5,111 nucleotides of DNA from Micromonosporaceae bacterium. Its GTDB lineage: Bacteria; Actinomycetota; Actinomycetes; Mycobacteriales; Micromonosporaceae. Below are positions 1-5,111 of this stretch, piece after piece (within the stretch, counting starts at the first letter, position 1; every line of letters begins with the position of its first letter). The stretch lies in the NCBI GenBank assembly GCA_019689695.1, contig JADGHA010000327.1, positions 1 through 5,111 on the forward strand, read 5' to 3'. The translations under genes and the position numbers were made by a program. The notes under the pieces were generated by a model. It searched no databases and was not told the origin of the DNA. It saw only the letters and a list, made by a program, of their open reading frames with translations.

Positions 1-60
1 GGGGGGCTCGCGGGGGGCGGGGGGGGGGCGGCGGGGTGGGGGGGCCCCCCCCCGCGGCCC
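1..60. repeat. G-run/C-run low-complexity tract at the window edge, downstream of eccC
   Basis: On the plus strand five G runs of four or more (1-6, 12-17, 19-28, 33-36, 38-44) are separated by loops of one to five bases, followed directly by C9 (45-53). The G7/C9 junction (38-53) is self-complementary, and the G runs formally satisfy a G-quadruplex pattern. It lies just past the eccC stop (76-78), so an eccC transcript would carry the complementary C-rich tract. It has no U-tract and so is not a canonical intrinsic terminator. Such homopolymer-rich sequence at the very end of a sequence is also typical of low-quality assembly ends, including poly-G calling artefacts. I consider artefact at least as likely as biology. 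Confidence 0.55.
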
Positions 61-75
61 CACGATCTACTGTGG

Positions 76-3000
76 TCAGATGGCCGGCGGAGTCCAGGCG
101 AGCTGGATCAGGCGGGCGCCGCCGCGGCGGGTGAACAGCCAGGCCCGGCCGGGCGGCAACAGCTGCGGCTTGATGTTGCCGAACAGCGCGCCCTCCTCCT
201 TCGGGCCGGACATCATGATGCCCGGCGAGGCCAGCTCCCGGATCCGGCTGATCACCGGATCGAACATGGCCCGGCCCGCCCCGCCGATCCGCCGGGTGAG
301 CACCAGGTGCAGGCCGATGTCGCGGGCCTGCGGCAGGAACTCCAGCAGCGGGGCCAACGGGTTCACCGAGGCCCCGGCGACCAGGTCGTAGTCGTCGACC
401 AGCAGGTAGACTTCCGGGCCCTTCCACCAGCTGCGATCGCGCAGCTGCTCCGGGGTGACCTGCGGGCCGGGCAGCCGCTCCTGCATCACCGTGGCCACCT
501 GCTTGACCAGGTCCGCGGTGCTCTGGTGGGTGGTGCCGTAGCCGATCAGGTGCGGTGTCTCGACCACGCCGAGCAGGCTGCGCCGGAAGTCGACCAGGAT
601 CAGCCGGGCCTGCTCCGGCGTGTAGCTGGTGGCGATCATCTTGGCCAGGCCGCGCAGGAACGAGCTCTTGCCGGCCTCCACGTCGCCGAAGAGCAGCGCG
701 TGCGGCTCGGCGTCGAAGTCCAGGTGGACCGGCTGCAGATCGGACTCGGCGATGCCGATCGGCAGCTTGCCACCGGTCGGCGCGGGCAGCTGCTCGAACG
801 GCAGCTCGGCCGGCAGCAGGCGTACCGGCGGCGCGGTCGGGCCGGTCCAGTACGCCTGGGCCGTCTTGACGAACTCGCTCACCGCGTCGGCCAGGTCGTC
901 CACCCGCTGCTCGCCGTCGAGCCGCGGCAGCCCGGCCAGGAAGTGGTAGCCGTCCGGGGTCAGGCCCCGGCCAGGGGCCCGTTCCGGCACGTTCACCGCG
1001 GCCCGCCGGTTGATCACCGAGTCGCTCGGCTCGCCGAGCCGCAGCTCGATCTTGGTGCCGAACATGTCGCGGACCGCCGCCCGCACGTCCATCCACCGGT
1101 TCGTCGAGGCCAGCACGTGGATGCCGAAGCCGAGGCCGCGGCTGGCCAGCTCGTTGATGGTCGGCTCCAGGTCCTCGAACTCGGCGCGGATGGTGGACCA
1201 GCCGTCCACCACCAGGAACACGTCACCGAACGGATCCTGCTCGAACTTGCCCTGCTGCTTCGCCCGCCGGTACGCGGCGGCGCCCTCCACCCCGTTCTCG
1301 GCGAACAGGGCCTCCCGGGCCTGCAGCAGGCCGTACAGCTCGCCGATGGTGCGCCGGACCTTGTCCACGTCCCGCCGGGTGGCCACCCCGCCGACGTGCG
1401 GCAGGCCGGCGAGCGCGGACAGCCCGCCGCCGCCGAAGTCCAGGCCGTAGAACTGCACCTCGCGCGGGGTGTGCCGCAGCGCGAGGCTGCCGATGAGCGT
1501 GCGCAGGAAGTTGGTCTTCCCGCTCTGCGGCCCGCCGACCAGCATGAGGTTGCCGCCGGCGCCGGACAGGTCCAGCCACAGCGGCTCGCGCACCTGCTCG
1601 AACGGCTTGTCGATGATTCCGACCAGGCCGTGCAGGGCGAGCTGGGGGTCCAGCGACTCGGTGGTCAGGCCGCGCTCCGGGCTCTGCACCACCGGGGCGA
1701 GCATCTGGCCCAGGGTCGGTGGCTCGGACAGCGGCGGCAGCCACACCTGGTGCGCCGGCGGGCCGTTCCCCTCGATGCGGCGGACCAGCACGTCCAGCAG
1801 GGTGTCCCCGCCGACCGTCTCCTCCGGCTCGTCGGCCGGTTCGTCCGCCGGCGCCTGCTCCTGCGGCGGGGCCTGGTAGTAGGTGCTGAACTCGCGGACC
1901 GGGTCGACCATCCGGCCGCCCGCGGTGGCCTGGTAGCCGTCCTGGCGGACCACACCCGACACGTACGCGGCGCGGAACCGGATCAGCCCCTCGGTGCCGA
2001 TCCGCAGGTAGCCGTGGCCGGGTGCGCGGGGCAGCTCGTACGCGTCCGGCACGCCGAGCACCGCGCGGCTGTCCATGGAGGAGAACGTGCGCAGGCCGAT
2101 CCGGTACGACAGGTGTGTCTCCAGCCCACGCAGCCGGCCCTCCTCCAGCCGCTGCGAAGCGAGCAGCAGGTGGATGCCGAGCGAGCGGCCCAGCCGTCCG
2201 ATCTGGACGAACATGTCGATGAAGTCCGGCCGGGCGGAGAGCAGCTCGCTGAACTCGTCCACGATGACCAGCAGGCTGGGCAGCGGGGCCAGCGGCACCC
2301 CGGCCATCCGGGCCCGCTCGTAGTCGCGCTGCGAGGCGTAGTTGCCGGCCCGGCGCAGCAGCTCCTGCCGGCGTACCAGCTCGCCCTGGATCGCGTCGAG
2401 CATGCGGTCGACCAGGGTGAGCTCGTCGGCCAGGTTGGTGATCACCGCGCTGGTGTGCGGCAACCGGTCCAGCGTGGTGAAGGTGGCGCCGCCCTTGAAG
2501 TCCACCAGCACGAAGTTGAGGATCTCCGAGCTGTGCGTCACGGCGAGCGCGAGCACGAGCGTGCGCAGCAGCTCGCTCTTGCCGGAGCCGGTCGCGCCGA
2601 CCAGCAGGCCGTGCGGGCCCATGCCCTCCTGCGCGGACTCCTTGAGGTCCAGTTCGATCGGCCGGCCGTCCAGCCCGACCCCGATCGGAACCCGCAGCCG
2701 GTCCCGGTTGGGCCGGCTGGCCCAGGTGCTGGCCAGGTCGAAGTCGTGCGGTGAGCCCAGCCCCAGCAGGTCGGCCAGGCCCAGGTCCACATTGGTGGCG
2801 TTGGGCTGGTCGGCGTACGAGGCGGCGGACAGCCGCAGCGGGGCCAGCTCGCGGGCCAGCACCTCCGCCTGCATGGGATCCAGGGCGTCGGCCCGGCCCA
2901 CCTGGGTGGTGCCGTCCATTGTGGTGCCGGAGATGGTGCCCTGCTCGTCGATGTCGAGGATCACCGAGGAGTCGTCGAGCAGGCGCGGTGGCGGGTTGGA

Positions 3001-4032
3001 CAGGTCCAGGATGGTCACCCCGGCCACGCCGCCCTCGGTCATCAGGTGGTCGGAACCGGCAGTGGAGCCGCCGTCGATGACCACCACCACGTGCGGCCCG
3101 GCCACCTGCGGGGAGGCCGGGTCGAAGCGCGGCCGGTTGGCCAGCACGTCGTCGAGCATCGCCTCCAGCGAGGTGACCGCCGGCGCGAACAGCCGGACCG
3201 GGCCGACCGCATCGATCTTCGCCGGGTGCTGGGCGTGCGGTAGCCACTTGGCCCACTCCCAGTGCGGCCGGCGGTCCTCCGCGACGCAGACCCCGACCAG
3301 CAGATCGTCCGGGGCGTGGAAGGTGGCGACCTGGGCCAGCAGCGAGCGGACGAGGGCGCGCGCGGCGCCGTCCGGGCCGCGCAGGTAGACGTGGGAGAAG
3401 TCGCGCAGCGCGATGGCGACGGGCAGGTCGGGCACGACCGAGTAGGTGGCCACGAACTTGCGCAGCGCCATCGCGCACAGCGGTTCCAGCTCGTCGACCG
3501 GCCGGGTCTGCGGCGGGATCAGCGGCGTGGCCACCTCCTGGGCGCCGACGCCGATGCGGACCACCGAGAAGTCGGCGTCCCCGCGCCGGCGTTCCCACAG
3601 CCGTGCGCCGCTGACCGTCGACCACAGCGCGGCCGGGTCGGGATGGCGGTAGTAGATGGCCTCGCGCTGCTGCTGGATGGTGGTGCGCAGCTGCGCGCGC
3701 AGCTGGCTCAGCCGGCGCATGTACTGCCGCCGGGCCTCGATCATCTCCTTCTTGCCGGGGCCCTGCTGGTTCAGCGCCATCATCGCGATCATGCCCAGGA
3801 TGGAGACGCCGTACATGCCGCCGGCGACGTAGGTGAGCGGACCGCCCCGCTGCACGCCCATCATCAGGCCCATCGCGCCGGCGCCGGCGGCCATCGGCAG
3901 GACCATCAGCATCCGGCTCCAGGTCTTGCCACTGCCGGATGGCACCTCGGGCGGTGGCTCCAGCACCACCTCGCCGGTGGGCAGCGGTGGCGCGGCCCGC
4001 CGCGGCGGCCGCCGGACGATCACCGATGTCAC
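76..4032 (-). CDS. eccC: EccC, type VII (ESX) secretion system membrane ATPase, single-chain (EccCa+EccCb) form
   Basis: Inner-membrane FtsK/SpoIIIE-family motor that binds ESX (WXG100-type) substrates and drives their export. The 1318 residues match the usual length of single-chain EccC. Seen in order: a Pro/Arg-rich cytosolic N-terminus with the family-typical VIVRRPPRR (4-12); two hydrophobic helices (about 41-60 and 66-87); a charged stalk helix (about 93-125); a DUF region (to about 420); then three ATPase modules. Module 1 has Walker A GATGSGKS (479-486, K485) and Walker B ending D592-E593. Module 2 has GGPQSGKT (833-840, K839) but D943-G944, with no catalytic glutamate. Module 3 has GDVEAGKS (1116-1123, K1122) and D1213-D1214. 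A 'DF' strand plus PH motif recurs in each module (VDFKGG, LDFGGG, VDFRRS), as expected of a triplicated fold. An acidic Pro-rich linker (718-743) joins modules 1 and 2. The GTG start is chosen because the conserved N-terminus begins there and a good Shine-Dalgarno precedes it. The stop is TGA. No frameshift or truncation is seen. Confidence 0.97.
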   Translation of the reverse strand: MTSVIVRRPPRRAAPPLPTGEVVLEPPPEVPSGSGKTWSRMLMVLPMAAGAGAMGLMMGVQRGGPLTYVAGGMYGVSILGMIAMMALNQQGPGKKEMIEARRQYMRRLSQLRAQLRTTIQQQREAIYYRHPDPAALWSTVSGARLWERRRGDADFSVVRIGVGAQEVATPLIPPQTRPVDELEPLCAMALRKFVATYSVVPDLPVAIALRDFSHVYLRGPDGAARALVRSLLAQVATFHAPDDLLVGVCVAEDRRPHWEWAKWLPHAQHPAKIDAVGPVRLFAPAVTSLEAMLDDVLANRPRFDPASPQVAGPHVVVVIDGGSTAGSDHLMTEGGVAGVTILDLSNPPPRLLDDSSVILDIDEQGTISGTTMDGTTQVGRADALDPMQAEVLARELAPLRLSAASYADQPNATNVDLGLADLLGLGSPHDFDLASTWASRPNRDRLRVPIGVGLDGRPIELDLKESAQEGMGPHGLLVGATGSGKSELLRTLVLALAVTHSSEILNFVLVDFKGGATFTTLDRLPHTSAVITNLADELTLVDRMLDAIQGELVRRQELLRRAGNYASQRDYERARMAGVPLAPLPSLLVIVDEFSELLSARPDFIDMFVQIGRLGRSLGIHLLLASQRLEEGRLRGLETHLSYRIGLRTFSSMDSRAVLGVPDAYELPRAPGHGYLRIGTEGLIRFRAAYVSGVVRQDGYQATAGGRMVDPVREFSTYYQAPPQEQAPADEPADEPEETVGGDTLLDVLVRRIEGNGPPAHQVWLPPLSEPPTLGQMLAPVVQSPERGLTTESLDPQLALHGLVGIIDKPFEQVREPLWLDLSGAGGNLMLVGGPQSGKTNFLRTLIGSLALRHTPREVQFYGLDFGGGGLSALAGLPHVGGVATRRDVDKVRRTIGELYGLLQAREALFAENGVEGAAAYRRAKQQGKFEQDPFGDVFLVVDGWSTIRAEFEDLEPTINELASRGLGFGIHVLASTNRWMDVRAAVRDMFGTKIELRLGEPSDSVINRRAAVNVPERAPGRGLTPDGYHFLAGLPRLDGEQRVDDLADAVSEFVKTAQAYWTGPTAPPVRLLPAELPFEQLPAPTGGKLPIGIAESDLQPVHLDFDAEPHALLFGDVEAGKSSFLRGLAKMIATSYTPEQARLILVDFRRSLLGVVETPHLIGYGTTHQSTADLVKQVATVMQERLPGPQVTPEQLRDRSWWKGPEVYLLVDDYDLVAGASVNPLAPLLEFLPQARDIGLHLVLTRRIGGAGRAMFDPVISRIRELASPGIMMSGPKEEGALFGNIKPQLLPPGRAWLFTRRGGARLIQLAWTPPAI

Positions 4033-4039
4033 CGCTCGA

Positions 4040-4047
4040 CCTTTCCT
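4040..4047 (-). promoter_or_regulatory. Ribosome binding site of eccC
   Basis: Read on the minus strand this is AGGAAAGG, a purine-rich Shine-Dalgarno-like sequence ending 7 bases before the GTG start codon at 4032. It supports the GTG start and suggests eccC has its own ribosome entry, rather than relying only on coupling to the gene 44 bases upstream. The site lies inside the 44-base gap 4033-4076, in which I see no convincing -35/-10 promoter pair. Confidence 0.75.
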
Positions 4048-4076
4048 CGCATGTGCCCGCTACAGGTGGACCAATA

Positions 4077-4586
4077 CTAAGGGCGCTGGCCGAGCTCGGC
4101 GGCGTGGGCAGGGGACAGCCGGCCGGAGGCGACGATGCCGTGCTCGATGAACTCGATCACCTGGTGCCCGCGCAGCTGCGAGACGCGGACCATCGAGTGG
4201 ACCGATCCGGCCAGCTCGGCCAGGCGTTCAAGCTCCTTCGCGTAGCTCGAGAAGTCGCGGGTCGACACGTAGAAGACCACGCAGTCGTCGACGGCCTCCT
4301 GCGTGCCCGCGAGCCTGTCGTTCGGGGTCACCGCGTACGACGAGGTGAACACGGTGGCCAGGCGGGCCTGCTCGGCCGTGGTGATCTCGTCGATGTTGGC
4401 GGGCAGGCGGGAGAAGTCCCAGGGCGGGGCCACCGAACTCAGGTCGGGCACGAACGCCACGTCCACCAGGTAGTTGAGGTCCACCTCGAAGATTCCGGCG
4501 TACAGCGGCGCGACGGAGGCCGGGACAGCGTCCCACTCCTGGGGGCGCACCCGCACGTAGTAGTCGGCGCTCGGCGAAATCTTCAT
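4077..4586 (-). CDS. Conserved-looking hypothetical protein in ESX operon (169 aa)
   Basis: I do not recognise this protein. It is complete, starting at ATG (4586) and ending with TAG, and has ordinary folded-protein composition, unlike its Pro-rich neighbour. No signal peptide or membrane helix is visible, so it is probably cytosolic. Visible parts: an aromatic N-terminus (YY at 9-10, W18); a hydrophobic strand-like stretch (35-46); a P54-P55-W56 turn; a buried-looking strand VVFYV (103-107) next to the only cysteine (C102); an amphipathic helix (112-126); and a C-terminal region (132-152) of mixed strand/helix character. It has no WxG motif and no Y-x-x-x-[DE] secretion signal, so it does not look like a classical ESX substrate. 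At 169 residues it is far shorter than EspG chaperones. It starts 11 bases after the upstream stop, with no clear Shine-Dalgarno (CCTCTACCCTG precedes the ATG), which suggests translational coupling. A role as an accessory or regulatory factor for the neighbouring EccC is inferred from position only. Confidence 0.85.
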   Translation of the reverse strand: MKISPSADYYVRVRPQEWDAVPASVAPLYAGIFEVDLNYLVDVAFVPDLSSVAPPWDFSRLPANIDEITTAEQARLATVFTSSYAVTPNDRLAGTQEAVDDCVVFYVSTRDFSSYAKELERLAELAGSVHSMVRVSQLRGHQVIEFIEHGIVASGRLSPAHAAELGQRP

Positions 4587-4597
4587 CAGGGTAGAGG

Positions 4598-5111
4598 CTA
4601 GTGGCCGCCGAGAGCGGTCGGTGGCTCGGCCTGGTACGAGCTGTCCTCCGCGCGCTTGCCCAGCACGCCGCCGCCGGGCGTCTGGACGGTGAACGCCTCC
4701 TCGTCGGTGACTATCCGCTGGCCCTCCTCGGCCGCGGCGCCCGGGGCCGGACCGGTGCTGTCCTTCGTGGACGGCCGAGTGTGCCGCGCGGTCAGCTCGG
4801 GCGCGACGGTGTTCGGGTGGGCGCCGGATCGGGCAGCCGGCGGCGACGACGGCTTGCCGCGCAGCGCCTTGGGCACCTCCTCCAGCCCCGACACCGCCGA
4901 GCCACTGACCGGTGCGGGCGTGTCGAGCACCGGCGAGGATGCTTCCGCGCGGACCTCCTGCAGCCCGATCCAGTCGTCGCCCGCCGGCGGCTGCTGCGCT
5001 GAACGGCCCGGCGTCTGCCCGCCGCGGCGCGCCGGCCGGCCCGGCGGCGGCGCGGGCGGCTGGGCCGCGGACTTGGCCGGCGAGTTGAGCACCGGGGGCG
5101 CGGCGTCGGGG
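4598..5111 (-). CDS. C-terminal part of a Pro/Ala-rich protein, possible ESX-associated (WXG/PPE-like) protein; 5' end outside window
   Basis: The reading frame stays open to the right edge (170 codons before the TAG stop at 4598). An in-frame GTG at 5092 could be read as a start, but codons for P-D-A-A-P-P precede it without a stop and no ribosome binding site is visible, so I treat the gene as truncated at its 5' end. The visible part is mostly a low-complexity, probably disordered tail rich in Pro, Ala, Ser and Gly. It ends in a more ordered-looking acidic/hydrophobic segment, IVTDEEAFTVQTPGGGVLG, then a polar tail closing ALGGH. Long Pro-rich tails with a short C-terminal 'VxTPGG' element resemble, from memory, extended WXG100/PPE-like proteins of actinobacterial ESX loci. 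The helical N-terminal domain that would prove this is not in the window. Two short motifs occur twice (PVL[ND][ST]PA and GL[QE]EV). It is co-oriented with and 11 bases from the next gene, so probably in the same operon. Coding status is fairly sure; function is weakly supported. Confidence 0.75.
   Translation of the reverse strand, partial: PDAAPPVLNSPAKSAAQPPAPPPGRPARRGGQTPGRSAQQPPAGDDWIGLQEVRAEASSPVLDTPAPVSGSAVSGLEEVPKALRGKPSSPPAARSGAHPNTVAPELTARHTRPSTKDSTGPAPGAAAEEGQRIVTDEEAFTVQTPGGGVLGKRAEDSSYQAEPPTALGGH

Noticed and set aside
60..75. Short inverted repeat (ccac...gtgg) right after the eccC stop, as a possible terminator.
   Set aside because: The stem is only four base pairs with an eight-base loop and no U-tract on the transcript side. 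It is too weak to call.
307..2754. Very long plus-strand open frame (815 codons) antisense to eccC.
   Set aside because: Its product is a Gln/Val/Arg/Ala/Leu-rich low-complexity string with no recognisable domain. It mirrors the eccC codons and arises because stop codons are rare in very GC-rich DNA. eccC on the other strand is unambiguous.
1223..3625. 800-codon minus-strand open frame in a different phase inside eccC.
   Set aside because: Its product is extremely rich in Arg, Ala, Gly and Pro with no motifs, and it overlaps modules 1 and 2 of eccC out of phase. It is a GC-driven shadow.
3922..3936. GSGKT near the EccC N-terminus (residues 33-37), resembling a P-loop fragment.
   Set aside because: It lies in the Pro-rich N-terminal tail just before the first membrane helix, lacks the preceding strand and the leading glycine spacing of a Walker A, and no ATPase fold follows. 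It is coincidental.
4033..4076. Possible internal promoter in the gap before eccC (TATTGG and TAGCGG-like hexamers on the minus strand).
   Set aside because: The elements are poor matches and only about eight bases apart, far from the usual 16-19 base spacing. No promoter is supported.
3939..4601. 220-codon plus-strand frame across the eccC start and the 169-residue gene.
   Set aside because: It runs antisense to two better-supported genes and their junction. Its composition is shadow-like and no ribosome binding site or domain is visible.
4601..5002. 133-codon plus-strand frame opposite the Pro-rich gene.
   Set aside because: It is Arg/Gly/Leu-rich and low-complexity. The minus-strand frame fits the operon direction and ends in a more protein-like segment, so the antisense frame is taken as a shadow. 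The choice is less certain here than over eccC because both products are of low complexity.

Overview
The window is very GC-rich DNA, strongly G+C-biased at third codon positions, which points to a high-GC actinomycete. The family style of the main gene fits a non-mycobacterial actinobacterium. Micromonosporaceae (Actinoplanes or Micromonospora type) is my best guess, but it is a guess. All supported genes lie on the minus strand and read from high to low coordinates, as part of one apparent operon. The left edge is a degenerate G/C tract and the right edge cuts through a gene, so this may be an assembly contig with both ends unresolved.

Layout in transcription order (right to left). (1) 5111-4598 is the 3' part of a gene whose start lies outside the window. 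It encodes a disordered Pro/Ala/Ser-rich tail with a short ordered-looking C-terminus. (2) After 11 bases comes a complete 169-residue protein (4586-4077) of a family I do not recognise. (3) After 44 bases comes eccC (4032-76), encoding a full-length 1318-residue FtsK/SpoIIIE-type ATPase, the motor of a type VII (ESX) secretion system. It has two membrane helices, a DUF/stalk region and three P-loop ATPase modules. (4) Positions 1-75, downstream of the eccC stop, hold a G-run/C-run tract and no gene.

How they may work together: EccC is the inner-membrane ATPase that recognises ESX substrates and powers their export. The two upstream products are co-oriented and closely spaced, so they are probably co-expressed with it and may be a substrate or an accessory factor of this ESX locus. 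That is inferred from context only. No EccB, EccD, EccE, MycP or WXG100 gene is visible in these 5.1 kb. I found no RNA gene, CRISPR array, transposon or convincing promoter. Nothing here clearly amounts to an undescribed system; the least explained element is the 169-residue protein.
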